Shown: positions 14,466 through 22,707, counted from the stretch's first letter. The stretch is 26,615 nt of DNA from Cloacibacterium caeni_C (GCA_002422665.1 DITA01000107.1:1-26615), one strand, 5' to 3'. Translations and numbers: made by a program. The notes: generated by a model from the letters alone, not told the origin.

Positions 14466-15338
14466 TTAGAATATGTTTTCTAGAATAAAGTACAAATATA
14501 CAACAGGCGCTGCGATTATAAAACTGTCTAATCTATCAAGCACGCCACCATGTCCAGGAATGATATTTCCGCTGTCTTTTACGCCGAATGTTCTTTTCAG
14601 TTGGCTTTCTACCAAATCACCAAGTGGAGCAAAAATAGAGACCAATAATCCTACTACAATCCAATTCCCACGTAAATCTGGGAATTTTTGCTCGATGAAA
14701 TATCCTAAAATTAAGGTAAAGAAAACGCCTCCTGCAAAACCTTCCCAAGTTTTTTTTGGTGAAATTTTCGGGGCCATTTTATGTTTACCGAACATTCTTC
14801 CGGTAAAATAAGCAAATGAATCGCTGCTCCAAATGAGGACAAAAAGAAGAAAAACTTCCCAAGTGAAAGCATTATCGTTTAAAAAATATTTTGGCAAACC
14901 TAACGCAAAACCAAATGGTAAAACCGTATAAATAACGATGAAGATAAGCTTGCCTTCGTCTTGATATAATTCTTGAGGAAATTTAAATAAGGTAATCGCA
15001 GCAATTAGGATTAATGAAAGTGCTAAAATTTCGGATAAATCAAAGGTGTAATAAAATCCAAAACCAAAAAATCTAGTCGTAAATTTATAATAAACCAATG
15101 CGACTAAAGGCAAAACCAACCATTGATATAAGTTTCCTTGGAATTTCATAATTCTTACGCCTTCATAAGCTCCTACAACTAAGAAAAATGTAATTAATCC
15201 ATAAAAAAGCTGATGGGGCTTTACTAAATCTGGCGAAATTTTATTGATGAGTATTGCTCCGTATTCTGTAGTGCACAGAAAAGTAAGTAATCCGTAGATG
15301 AGACCAGAGCCAACTCGCTGAATGAGATTTTTATCCAA
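14466..15338 (-). CDS. cdsA: Phosphatidate cytidylyltransferase (CDP-diacylglycerol synthase)
   Basis: A 290-residue inner-membrane enzyme that makes CDP-diacylglycerol from phosphatidate and CTP, the precursor of all membrane phospholipids. It has about eight hydrophobic helices. The family signature is complete near the C-terminus: SDSFAYFTGRMFGKHKMAPK, SPKKTWEGFAGG, then GDLVESQLKRTFGVKDSGN and PGHGGVLDRLDSFI, which include the metal- and CTP-binding acidic residues. The start codon is TTG (15338), giving MDKNLIQRVGSG, the usual start of flavobacterial homologues; no ATG is available nearby. It is 26 nt downstream of the LUD gene and 25 nt upstream of psd, so the three form an operon. Confidence 0.95.
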   Translation of the reverse strand: MDKNLIQRVGSGLIYGLLTFLCTTEYGAILINKISPDLVKPHQLFYGLITFFLVVGAYEGVRIMKFQGNLYQWLVLPLVALVYYKFTTRFFGFGFYYTFDLSEILALSLILIAAITLFKFPQELYQDEGKLIFIVIYTVLPFGFALGLPKYFLNDNAFTWEVFLLFVLIWSSDSFAYFTGRMFGKHKMAPKISPKKTWEGFAGGVFFTLILGYFIEQKFPDLRGNWIVVGLLVSIFAPLGDLVESQLKRTFGVKDSGNIIPGHGGVLDRLDSFIIAAPVVYLYFILENIF

Positions 15339-15364
15339 TTTGTGAAATTTAAAAATAGAAAGAA

Positions 15365-15946
15365 TTAGTCTTCGAGTAGAATTAAGAAAAGTTTAGTTTG
15401 ATCTTGAGTAGGAGCATCTAACTTAGATTGGCTTCCGCTGATGGAAGTAAGATTTCTTACATTCCCTCTTCTCTTAATTTTCATCATGGCTTCATTTAAG
15501 TCTCTTACAATTTGTGAAACGGTTCCCATGATAATGATTTTACCAGGCAATCTAGAAGAATGATAATGCAAAATATTATTGTAAGAAAGCATAACTCTTC
15601 CGTCATAAGCGATTAAAAATTCGCAGGTAATAAAAGCGGCATCATTATTAATATCTAGATTTTTGGTAAAATTGGTTTTGGTAACGTTTAAAAAATTCTG
15701 TAAGTCATCATCACAACAAAACACATTCTTAATTCCCTCGATTTTAACAATCTGATTAAGAACTTGTAATGCTTCTGCTTCGTCTCCACAATAGTTAAAA
15801 AAACCACCTGAAGCCGTAAATAATTGCGCAAACTTATAATCAAGATCAGCGTTTTTTAGTTGATCTGCCAATTTGGTAACATTGGGATCATCTTGCTGCT
15901 CGTCTTGATTAAGAATTTTACTTACAATTTTCTTAAATAAACTCAA
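15365..15946 (-). CDS. LUD domain-containing protein (LutC/YkgG-like)
   Basis: A 193-residue protein of the LUD (lactate utilisation, LutC/YkgG) family. The N-terminal part (SLFKKIVSKILNQDEQ) is basic and amphipathic. The LUD-like core includes AAFITCEFLIAYDGRVMLSYN and RLPGKIIIMGTVSQIVRDLN, and the end is TKLFLILLED. LutC-type proteins act in oxidation of lactate with LutA and LutB, but neither partner is present here. The gene lies at the head of a cdsA-psd operon, so a role in lactate use is unlikely and the real function is unknown. The start codon is TTG (15946): an in-frame stop lies 9 bases before it, and no ATG follows in the first dozens of codons. Confidence 0.82.
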   Translation of the reverse strand: MSLFKKIVSKILNQDEQQDDPNVTKLADQLKNADLDYKFAQLFTASGGFFNYCGDEAEALQVLNQIVKIEGIKNVFCCDDDLQNFLNVTKTNFTKNLDINNDAAFITCEFLIAYDGRVMLSYNNILHYHSSRLPGKIIIMGTVSQIVRDLNEAMMKIKRRGNVRNLTSISGSQSKLDAPTQDQTKLFLILLED

Positions 15947-15977
15947 TTTTCTTCAGATTTTTAAACTTTGCCAACAA

Positions 15978-16021
15978 CAAAAATATAAAATAATTTAGAA
16001 ACTAGCTATATATCAAAGGTA
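15978..16021 (-). promoter_or_regulatory. Candidate promoters of the LUD-cdsA-psd operon
   Basis: Two minus-strand octamers match TAnnTTTG: TACCTTTG (16021-16014) and TATTTTTG (15985-15978). The nearer one would give a leader of about 28 nt and the farther about 64 nt. They lie just downstream of the ftsH terminator, as expected for a separate operon. Confidence 0.45.
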
Positions 16022-16024
16022 TAA

Positions 16025-16058
16025 ATAAAAAAGTTCCTAATAAAAATATTAGGAACTT
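16025..16058 (-). terminator. Intrinsic terminator of ftsH
   Basis: Arms AAGTTCCTAATA (16031-16042) and TATTAGGAACTT (16047-16058) are perfectly complementary over 12 bp with a 4-nt loop. Read on the minus strand, a T run (16032-16027) follows. It separates rsfS-ftsH from the LUD-cdsA-psd operon. Confidence 0.88.
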
Positions 16059-16080
16059 CTATATTAATGAATGTAAATTC

Positions 16081-18060
16081 TTAATTTTGAGACTCTTGCG
16101 GCTCTTCACTAGAAGTGTTTTCTGGAGTATTTTCTACTACCGCTTCAGTAACTGGACGCTCTGTTAATTCAGGATCCCAAGCTCTTTTGCCAAAAATTTC
16201 TTCTAAGTCCTCTCTGAAGATGACTTCTTTTTCTAAAAGCTTTTGAGCAAGAGCATCTAATTTATCTCTATTCTCATGAAGAATGGTTACCGCTCTTTTA
16301 TACTGATTTTCGATGATATCTTTAATCTCTACATCTATTTTCTTAGCCGTTTCTTCTGAATAAGGTTTCCCGAAACTGTATTCTGACTGACCAGAACTGT
16401 CATAGTAAGAAATATTACCGATGTTTTCGCTCAAACCATAAATCGTAACCATTGCTTGTGCTTGTTTCGTCACTCTTTCTAAATCCGAAAGCGCTCCTGT
16501 AGAAATATTTCCAAACGCTACTTCTTCTGCAGCTCTACCACCTAAAGTAGCACACATTTCGTCTAACATTTGTTCTGTAGTAGTTAATGAACGTTCTTCT
16601 GGTAAATACCAAGCTGCACCTAAACTTCTTCCTCTTGGAACAATTGTTACTTTTAATAAAGGCGCTGCGTGTTCTACTAGCCAAGAAATTGTAGCATGTC
16701 CTGCTTCGTGGAAAGCTACTCTTTTCTTTTCTGAAGGTTTAATGGCTTTATTTTTCTTTTCTAAACCACCGATAATTCTGTCTACAGCATCTAAGAAATC
16801 TTGCTTTGTAACAAATTCATGATTGTTTCTCGCTGCGATAAGTGCTGCTTCGTTACAAACATTCGCAATATCTGCCCCCGAAAATCCTGGAGTTTGTTTT
16901 GCCAAGAAATCTCTATCAATATCTGGAGCCAATTTAATTTTAGCCAAATGCACATCAAAAATCTCTCTTCTTTCGTGCATTTCTGGTAAATCTACATAGA
17001 TAGAACGGTCGAAACGTCCTGCTCTCATCAATGCTTTATCTAAAATATCAGCTCTGTTGGTTGCCGCCATTACAATAACGTTGGTATCTGTTCCGAAACC
17101 GTCCATTTCTGTAAGCAATTGGTTCAGCGTATTTTCTCTCTCGTCATTTCCACCTTGTAATCCGCCTCTTCCTCTAGCTCTACCAATCGCATCAATTTCG
17201 TCAATGAAAATAATAGCTGGAGATTTTGCTTTGGCTTGAGCAAACAAATCTCTTACTCTAGAAGCACCAACTCCCACAAACATTTCTACGAAATCTGAAC
17301 CAGAAAGCGAGAAGAAAGGAACTTTAGCTTCACCAGCTACAGCTTTTGCCAATAAGGTTTTACCTGTTCCTGGAGGACCTACCAAAAGAACACCTTTCGG
17401 GATTTTACCTCCTAATTTTGTGTATTTTTCAGAATTTTTCAAGAAATCTACTACTTCTTGCACTTCTTCTTTAGCACCTTCTAGACCTGCCACATCTTTA
17501 AATGTTACTTGAACTTTTTCATTTTCGTCAAAAAGTTTAGCTCTAGATTTCCCGATGCTAAAAATTTGTCCACCAGGTCCGCCTCCACTTCCCATTTTTC
17601 TGAAAAGGAAATAATAAATAACGGCCATGATTCCAAACCAAATTAAAGCTTGGATTAAAATATCTTGAAAAGGAGAACCTGCAGTTTTAAAATCATATTG
17701 CGTTTTAACCTGAGGATTTTCTTTTTTCAAATTATCAAATTTCTCTTGGAAGTATTGTAAATTTCCGTAATTGAAATCAAAATCTGGTTTTTGCTCTTGT
17801 ATTGCAGGCAAAAGATTCTGAGTGTCTTTTTTTGCATTTTTTACGAGAGCAGTTCTAGCTTCTTTGGTAAGAAACACATCTGCTCTTGGTGTATCTGTAT
17901 ATACCACTACTTTTTCTACTTTGTTTTCTTTCAACAAAGCGAAAAACCCGTTCTCATTGATAGACTGAGGTGGATCAAGATTGAGCAACGGATAAATGGT
18001 GATGGCTAATACTGCGAAAACCACCAGATAAAACCAGTTGAAACTACTTTTTTCTTTCAT
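16081..18060 (-). CDS. ftsH: ATP-dependent zinc metalloprotease FtsH
   Basis: A 659-residue membrane-anchored AAA+ protease that degrades misfolded membrane proteins and short-lived regulators. It has two transmembrane helices (about 9-26 and 133-153) flanking a periplasmic domain. The AAA domain has Walker A GPPGTGKT (228-235), Walker B IIFIDEID (283-290), MAATNR and arginine fingers in RAGRFDR. The protease domain carries the zinc motif HEAGH (451-455), and Asp526 in LSDLERV is the likely third ligand. A glycine-rich linker (GSGGGPGGQ, 157-165) follows helix 2, and the C-terminus is an acidic Glu/Pro/Thr tail. It lies 65 nt downstream of rsfS with no clear promoter between, so the two are probably co-transcribed. 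The short periplasmic domain and linker are normal for Bacteroidota. Confidence 0.98.
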   Translation of the reverse strand: MKEKSSFNWFYLVVFAVLAITIYPLLNLDPPQSINENGFFALLKENKVEKVVVYTDTPRADVFLTKEARTALVKNAKKDTQNLLPAIQEQKPDFDFNYGNLQYFQEKFDNLKKENPQVKTQYDFKTAGSPFQDILIQALIWFGIMAVIYYFLFRKMGSGGGPGGQIFSIGKSRAKLFDENEKVQVTFKDVAGLEGAKEEVQEVVDFLKNSEKYTKLGGKIPKGVLLVGPPGTGKTLLAKAVAGEAKVPFFSLSGSDFVEMFVGVGASRVRDLFAQAKAKSPAIIFIDEIDAIGRARGRGGLQGGNDERENTLNQLLTEMDGFGTDTNVIVMAATNRADILDKALMRAGRFDRSIYVDLPEMHERREIFDVHLAKIKLAPDIDRDFLAKQTPGFSGADIANVCNEAALIAARNNHEFVTKQDFLDAVDRIIGGLEKKNKAIKPSEKKRVAFHEAGHATISWLVEHAAPLLKVTIVPRGRSLGAAWYLPEERSLTTTEQMLDEMCATLGGRAAEEVAFGNISTGALSDLERVTKQAQAMVTIYGLSENIGNISYYDSSGQSEYSFGKPYSEETAKKIDVEIKDIIENQYKRAVTILHENRDKLDALAQKLLEKEVIFREDLEEIFGKRAWDPELTERPVTEAVVENTPENTSSEEPQESQN

Positions 18061-18125
18061 CTTATAATCATTAAAATCCTGATAAAAATTCGGAGAACTT
18101 CATCTGGATACTATTTAGGTTAATA

Positions 18126-18488
18126 TTAATTTTCTACGGTGATTACTTTGGCGTCTCCCCAAAGTTCTTCTATATCGTAATATTCTCTGATATGTTTTTG
18201 GAAAACGTGAACGACAACTGAAATATAATCTACTAAAACCCACATTGCGTTTTCGCTTCCTTCTACATGCCAAGGTCTGTCTTGAAGCTCGTTACGTACT
18301 TTTTTTTCTACATTTCCTGCAATAGAAGATACTTGCGTATTAGAATTACCACTACAAATCACGAAATAATCTGCCACAGAATTTTCTATTTTAGTAAGGT
18401 CTAGTATTTTAATGTCTTCACCTTTTGTGTCTTGTATTGCATCAACAATTTTAGCGATTAATGCTTCTTTTTCTGTATTTTTACTCAT
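18126..18488 (-). CDS. rsfS: Ribosome silencing factor RsfS
   Basis: A 120-residue protein of the RsfS/Iojap family. It binds ribosomal protein uL14 and blocks joining of the ribosomal subunits when nutrients are scarce. Family motifs: IKILDLTKIENSVADYFVIC, SGNSNTQVSSIAGNVEKKVR, RPWHVEGSENAMWVLVDYIS and VVVHVFQKHIREYYDIEELWG. Length and motifs are complete. It is upstream of ftsH and divergent from birA, an order I recall in related flavobacteria. The start at 18488 is an ATG with a -7 element 21 nt upstream. Confidence 0.96.
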   Translation of the reverse strand: MSKNTEKEALIAKIVDAIQDTKGEDIKILDLTKIENSVADYFVICSGNSNTQVSSIAGNVEKKVRNELQDRPWHVEGSENAMWVLVDYISVVVHVFQKHIREYYDIEELWGDAKVITVEN

Positions 18489-18509
18489 TCAAAAATATAT
18501 GTTTAATTG

Positions 18510-18517
18510 CAAATTTA
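18510..18517 (-). promoter_or_regulatory. -7 promoter element of rsfS-ftsH
   Basis: Minus-strand TAAATTTG matches TAnnTTTG and lies 21 nt before the rsfS ATG. A second match, TATTTTTG (18497-18490), is too close to the start codon to be used for it. No clear element is seen for birA on the other strand. Confidence 0.5.
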
Positions 18518-18567
18518 TTGTTTTTTATTCAGTTTTTGGTGATTAAGGTTACTTAAAGTTTTGTTAA

Positions 18568-19278
18568 ATGAACAGTCTAATTTACTTCAATAATTGTGCT
18601 TCTACGCAAGATGAGCTTATAGATTTTCTCAATCAGCATTATCTTTCTGAAGATTTTTTAGCGGTTTATACCTTTAACCAAACCAAAGGAAGAGGACAGT
18701 ACGGAAATTCTTGGGAAAACCTACCCGAGGAAAACCTCGCCTATTCATTTGCTCTAAAAACCAAAAACATAAATGTTTCTGATACTTGCTTCAATTTCTA
18801 TACCGCAATTCTGGTGAGAGATTTTATTGCCAATTTGACAAAAACCGAGGTTAAAATCAAATGGCCTAATGATTTGATTCTCAAAAACAAAAAAATCTGC
18901 GGAATGCTTTTCGAAAAGAATAAAAATTATTTCGTGGTAGGAATTGGCATTAATATTCTTCAAGAAAATTTCATAAATCTACCAAAAGCAGGTTCTATTC
19001 TAAGCCAAACAGGACTATTTTTTGAGCTGAAAGCCTTTACAGAAAGCCTTCATCAATATTTATTTGAACATTTGGTTCAAAAAGAAATTCCCAATAATAT
19101 TTTAGAATTGTATCATCTACATCTTTATCGCAAAAATGAAGTATCTGTTTTTGAAAAAAATGAGGTGCGACAAAATGGCATAATTAAAAACGTAGACGAA
19201 AATGGTTATATTTGGATTGACCTAGAAAATGAAGGTTTACAAAAATTTTTCCACAAAGAAATAGAATTGCTCTATTGA
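18568..19278 (+). CDS. birA: Biotin--[acetyl-CoA-carboxylase] ligase
   Basis: A 236-residue enzyme that activates biotin with ATP and attaches it to the carrier subunit of acetyl-CoA carboxylase and other biotin enzymes. The biotin/ATP-binding motif is TKGRGQYGNSW (39-49), followed by NLAYSFALK, then KIKWPNDLILKNKKICGMLFE (from residue 96) with the catalytic lysine region. There is no N-terminal helix-turn-helix, so it is a group I ligase that does not act as a biotin-operon repressor. A small SH3-like C-terminal domain follows (GIIKNVDENGYIWIDLENEG). The last 7 bases overlap the end of the convergent LptF/LptG-family gene, with no hairpin terminator visible. Confidence 0.95.
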   Translation: MNSLIYFNNCASTQDELIDFLNQHYLSEDFLAVYTFNQTKGRGQYGNSWENLPEENLAYSFALKTKNINVSDTCFNFYTAILVRDFIANLTKTEVKIKWPNDLILKNKKICGMLFEKNKNYFVVGIGINILQENFINLPKAGSILSQTGLFFELKAFTESLHQYLFEHLVQKEIPNNILELYHLHLYRKNEVSVFEKNEVRQNGIIKNVDENGYIWIDLENEGLQKFFHKEIELLY

Positions 19279-20369
19279 TTAGCTCTCTTCATGTAAAGGT
19301 AAAATGCCAATGCTCCGAAAACAATATTCGGCAACCACATCGCCAAAAGTGGCGGAATGGAATTATTACCAGATGCTACAATTTTGAGCACTTCAAATGA
19401 GAATACAAAAACGAATGCCAATGAAATTCCGATGGCTAAATTCATTCCTAAACCTCCTCTTTTTTTCTGTGAAGAAAGCGAAAGCGCTAAAAAGGTAAGA
19501 ATAATGATAGAAACTGGCATCGCAGTTCGCTGATGAAGTTCATTGAGATAAGCATTGATATTGCTATTTCCTTTTTCTCTTTCTCTTTCGATGAAATTAA
19601 TTAAATCTGGAGTGGTTTTATTTTGACCCAGTAATTCATTTGGGAATAATTCTTCTGGTGAATGTTTGAAATCTTGCGTTTTGGTATCACCATTCGTTAA
19701 GATTTCGTGGTCATTTTTATCAATTCTTTTTTCTAAATAATTACTGATAACGAAGTTTTTCTTTTTTTCGTCCCAATAAATTTCCATGGCATTAATTTGA
19801 TAAAGCAGTTTTTTGTTTTTATCAAATTTCTGATACAGATAACCAGAACCTCGGTTCATTTGACGGTTATAACTATTGATAAAAATATATTCCTGAGGAT
19901 TCAGTTGAGTAGAAATCTGTGCATTTGCCGTAAACTTTTCACGGTTTGTGGTGTTCATGGTGTAGATTTCTAATTTATTTTTCTTGATATTAGACCAAGG
20001 CAAAATAAAATGGTTGACTGCAAGAATTGCCGTGGCAATAATGAGCGCAGCAATAAGATACGGTTTCGCAAAACGGTGAAAACTCGCACCACTACTGATG
20101 TAAGCTACAATTTCTGTATTATTTGCAATTCTAGAAGTAAAATAAATTACCGAAATGAAAACCAAGATTGAAAAGAACGTAATCAGATAATACACCATCA
20201 AAAATGGGTAAAAATTTATCAAAAAATAGCCCACTGTAAAACCATTACTCTCAATTCTGGGAGATTTTGCTTGTACATCTATTACCACAATGATAACAGA
20301 AAGCAACACCAGCATGAAAGCAAGAGTTCCTAAGTATTTTTTAAGGATGTATCTATCTAAAATTTTCAT
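19272..20369 (-). CDS. LptF/LptG-family permease (YjgP/YjgQ)
   Basis: A 365-residue inner-membrane protein of the YjgP/YjgQ family, the permease part of the Lpt machine that moves lipopolysaccharide from the inner to the outer membrane. It begins LDRYILKKYLGTLAFMLVLLS, typical of the family. Three N-terminal helices (about 12-32, 48-75 and 98-122) precede a periplasmic beta-jellyroll region (about 130-265). Three C-terminal helices follow (about 283-300, 308-332 and 338-360). Whether it plays the LptF or the LptG role cannot be decided from this window; the partner must be elsewhere. It is the last gene of the glycosyltransferase-DUF4296-tgt operon, 70 nt after tgt. Confidence 0.93.
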   Translation of the reverse strand: MKILDRYILKKYLGTLAFMLVLLSVIIVVIDVQAKSPRIESNGFTVGYFLINFYPFLMVYYLITFFSILVFISVIYFTSRIANNTEIVAYISSGASFHRFAKPYLIAALIIATAILAVNHFILPWSNIKKNKLEIYTMNTTNREKFTANAQISTQLNPQEYIFINSYNRQMNRGSGYLYQKFDKNKKLLYQINAMEIYWDEKKKNFVISNYLEKRIDKNDHEILTNGDTKTQDFKHSPEELFPNELLGQNKTTPDLINFIEREREKGNSNINAYLNELHQRTAMPVSIIILTFLALSLSSQKKRGGLGMNLAIGISLAFVFVFSFEVLKIVASGNNSIPPLLAMWLPNIVFGALAFYLYMKRANQ

Positions 20370-20439
20370 TAATCTGTAAAATCGATGATTTGCAAAATTG
20401 CTAAATCGTTTTTAAAAACACTTGAAAGTTAATTTTTTT

Positions 20440-21573
20440 TTATAGTCTTTGTTTCAATTGAGGAATGATTTGTTCTTTCCACTCGTAGAAGTCTCCAGCA
20501 ATAATATGCTCTCTAGCAACTTTTACCAAATCTAAATAAAATGCTAAATTATGAATAGAAGCAATTTGTTTGGCTAAATATTCTTTGGCTACAAATAAAT
20601 GACGAACATATGCTTTAGAATAATCTCTATCTACATAACTCGTCCCAAACTCATCTAATGGAGAAAAATCTTTTTCCCATTTTTTATTTTTCATGTTCAT
20701 TACGCCTTGCCAAGTGAAAAGCATCGCGTTTCTAGCATTTCTGGTAGGCATTACACAATCCATCATATCAATTCCCAGACCAATACTTTCGATGATGTTC
20801 CAAGGTGTACCAACTCCCATTAAATATCTCGGCTTATCTTTTGGCAAAATATCGGTTACTTCATCCGTAATTCTGTACATTTCCTCTTCTGGTTCACCAA
20901 CCGAAAGTCCACCAATCGCATTTCCATCTGCTCCAGCTTCAGAAATTACTTCTGCTGAAATTTTTCTCAAATCAGAATACGTAGAACCTTGAACAATTGG
21001 GAAAAGATGCTGTTTATGACCGTAAATTTCTTTATTTTCATTGGTCCAATCAATACATCTTTTTAACCAACGGTGCGTAAGTTCCATTGAAAGTTTTGCT
21101 TGATTGTATTCGCAAGGATAAGGTGTACATTCATCAAAAGCCATGAAAATATCTGCTCCAATCTGACGCTGAATTTCCATAGATTTTTCTGGAGAAATGA
21201 AATGATAACTTCCATCAATATGCGACTTGAATTTCACGCCTTCTTCTGTCATTTTTCTGCTCGAAGAAAGTGAAAAAACCTGATAACCACCAGAATCAGT
21301 AAGAATGGGTTTTTCCCAATTCATAAATTGATGCAAACCACCTGCTTCTTGCATGATTTCCATGCCTGGTCTTAAATATAAATGATAGGTATTCCCAAGT
21401 ATAATTTGTGCTTTTATGTCTTCTCTTAGTTCATGCTGATGAACTGTTTTTACAGAAGCTACTGTTCCTACTGGCATAAAAATAGGAGTAAGAATTTCGC
21501 CGTGGTCTGTAGTTATTTTTCCGGCTCTTGCTTTACCGGAAGTATTTTTTTCAACTTCAAAAAATTTCTGCAT
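20440..21573 (-). CDS. tgt: tRNA-guanine transglycosylase (TGT) lacking the zinc cysteines
   Basis: A 377-residue enzyme that swaps guanine for the queuosine precursor preQ1 at position 34 of GUN-anticodon tRNAs. Active-site motifs are intact: LTDSGGYQVF (Asp93), MAFDECTPYP (144-153), IGGLSVGEP and GIDMMDCVMPTRNARN with nucleophile Asp272. The C-terminal region differs from the classical enzyme. Where E. coli has CDCYTC zinc ligands, this protein has Gly310, Ser312 and Asp315 (PLDEFGTSYVDRDYSKAY) in an alignment without gaps, while the fourth ligand, His341 in SIHNL, is kept. The reading frame is otherwise normal, so this is not a sequencing error. I recall similar replacement in other Bacteroidota enzymes. 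The gene is 26 nt downstream of the DUF4296 lipoprotein gene. Confidence 0.96.
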   Translation of the reverse strand: MQKFFEVEKNTSGKARAGKITTDHGEILTPIFMPVGTVASVKTVHQHELREDIKAQIILGNTYHLYLRPGMEIMQEAGGLHQFMNWEKPILTDSGGYQVFSLSSSRKMTEEGVKFKSHIDGSYHFISPEKSMEIQRQIGADIFMAFDECTPYPCEYNQAKLSMELTHRWLKRCIDWTNENKEIYGHKQHLFPIVQGSTYSDLRKISAEVISEAGADGNAIGGLSVGEPEEEMYRITDEVTDILPKDKPRYLMGVGTPWNIIESIGLGIDMMDCVMPTRNARNAMLFTWQGVMNMKNKKWEKDFSPLDEFGTSYVDRDYSKAYVRHLFVAKEYLAKQIASIHNLAFYLDLVKVAREHIIAGDFYEWKEQIIPQLKQRL

Positions 21574-21599
21574 TATTTTATAAAAGTAAGTTTGGTACT

Positions 21600-21971
21600 T
21601 TATCTTAAAAACTCTGGGAGATTAGGATTCTCCTTTTTCTTTTTTTCTATGTAATCTTCTAATTTTGGGTCTTTGTCTAAGATAATTTCTTTCGCTTCGG
21701 CAAAGATATCATCCATTTCCTCTGGATTAGAAATATAATATTTATAGCTATCTCGGTAAGTTTTAGCATCTATTTTATGTTTTTTCAAAACAAATCTGCT
21801 TACCAATTCCATATTAGCATCTGGTTTTACCGTATACGTTTGGTCATAAATAGCAAAATCTGCTATTATTTCTGCCATTTCTTGTTTTTCGATAAGATTT
21901 TTGGGCTTATCAACAATTTTTTCGCAGGAAAACAGTAAAAATAGTATAAAAAAAACGAGGAGTCTTCTCAT
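21600..21971 (-). CDS. DUF4296 domain-containing lipoprotein
   Basis: A 123-residue predicted lipoprotein of the Bacteroidota family DUF4296, of unknown function. The signal peptide MRRLLVFFILFLLFSCEK ends in lipobox L-F-S-C (Cys16). The mature part is a small helical domain: KPKNLIEKQEMAEIIADFAI, DANMELVSRFVLKKHKIDAK and TYRDSYKYYISNPEEMDDIF, followed by a Lys/Glu-rich tail (EKKKKENPNLPEF). The ATG overlaps the stop codon of the upstream glycosyltransferase by 4 bp, so translation is coupled. Its neighbours (glycosyltransferase, tgt and LptF/LptG-family permease) suggest, but do not prove, an envelope role. Confidence 0.87.
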   Translation of the reverse strand: MRRLLVFFILFLLFSCEKIVDKPKNLIEKQEMAEIIADFAIYDQTYTVKPDANMELVSRFVLKKHKIDAKTYRDSYKYYISNPEEMDDIFAEAKEIILDKDPKLEDYIEKKKKENPNLPEFLR

Positions 21972-22684
21972 ATTTTACCGAAGATAGATTTTAACTTTAA
22001 ATTAATTACTCCAAAAATGGCTTCTTTTATAATTCCGCCACTCATTTTACTTTCTCCTTCAGTTCTATCTGTGAAAATAATAGGAACTTCGTTTATTTTA
22101 AAACCTTTTCTGTAGGCTCTGTATTTCATCTCTACTTGGAAACCATACCCTGTCATTTTCACTTGGTCTAGACCGATATTTTCTAAAACTTTTCTAGAAA
22201 AACATACAAAACCAGCAGTGGTATCAAAAATAGGAATGCCTAAAACGAATCTCACATATTTAGAGGCAAAATACGACAGCAAAACTCTAGACATAGGCCA
22301 GTTCACCACATTTACACCTTTACAATATCTAGAACCGATGCTCATATCGCCTTTTTGTGCGGCATCAAATAATTTTGGCAAATCATTAGGATTGTGCGAA
22401 AAATCTGCATCCATCTCGAAGATGTAGTCATAACCATTTTCTAGTGCCCATTTAAAACCATGAATATAAGCTTTGCCTAATCCGTCTTTTACTTTTCTTA
22501 TGGTAAGATGTAGCAAATGCGGAAATTCATGCTGCATATTTTTTACGATTTCAGCGGTTCCATCTGGTGATGAATCATCTACAATCAAAACATGAAAATC
22601 TTGTTCTAAAGCAAAAACAGCTTTAATAATGTTTTCTATATTTTCTTTTTCGTTGTAGGTTGGGATAATGACTAATTTTTTCAT
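21968..22684 (-). CDS. Family 2 glycosyltransferase, polyprenol-phosphate mannose synthase-like
   Basis: A 238-residue GT-A glycosyltransferase resembling dolichol/polyprenol-phosphate mannosyltransferase. It would transfer a sugar from a nucleotide donor to polyprenyl phosphate at the inner membrane. The start at 22684 (MKKLVIIPTYNEKENIENII) is chosen because a longer frame from 22702 overlaps the -7 promoter. Motifs: PTYNEKENI, IVDDSSPDGT (Asp36, Asp37), the metal-binding EMDADFSHNPND (Asp92, Asp94), SIGSRYCKG, and FDTTAGFVCFSRKVLENI. There is no C-terminal transmembrane pair, as in the catalytic-only form of the family. It is the first gene of an operon with the DUF4296 lipoprotein (4-bp overlap), tgt and the LptF/LptG-family permease. 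The donor sugar is not known. Confidence 0.93.
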   Translation of the reverse strand: MKKLVIIPTYNEKENIENIIKAVFALEQDFHVLIVDDSSPDGTAEIVKNMQHEFPHLLHLTIRKVKDGLGKAYIHGFKWALENGYDYIFEMDADFSHNPNDLPKLFDAAQKGDMSIGSRYCKGVNVVNWPMSRVLLSYFASKYVRFVLGIPIFDTTAGFVCFSRKVLENIGLDQVKMTGYGFQVEMKYRAYRKGFKINEVPIIFTDRTEGESKMSGGIIKEAIFGVINLKLKSIFGKI

Positions 22685-22699
22685 AGAGATAAGAAAATG

Positions 22700-22707
22700 C
22701 AAAGATA
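22700..22707 (-). promoter_or_regulatory. -7 promoter element of the glycosyltransferase operon
   Basis: Minus-strand TATCTTTG matches TAnnTTTG and is followed by CA. It lies 15 nt before the ATG at 22684, giving a leader of roughly 10 nt. Confidence 0.55.

Noticed and set aside
15365..15946. Lactate utilisation protein LutC
   Set aside because: LutA and LutB are absent and the neighbours are phospholipid genes, so only the domain name is used.
20440..21573. tgt as a pseudogene because the zinc cysteines are missing
   Set aside because: The frame is full length, the flanking residues align without gaps, and all catalytic residues remain, so it is a lineage variant and not decay.
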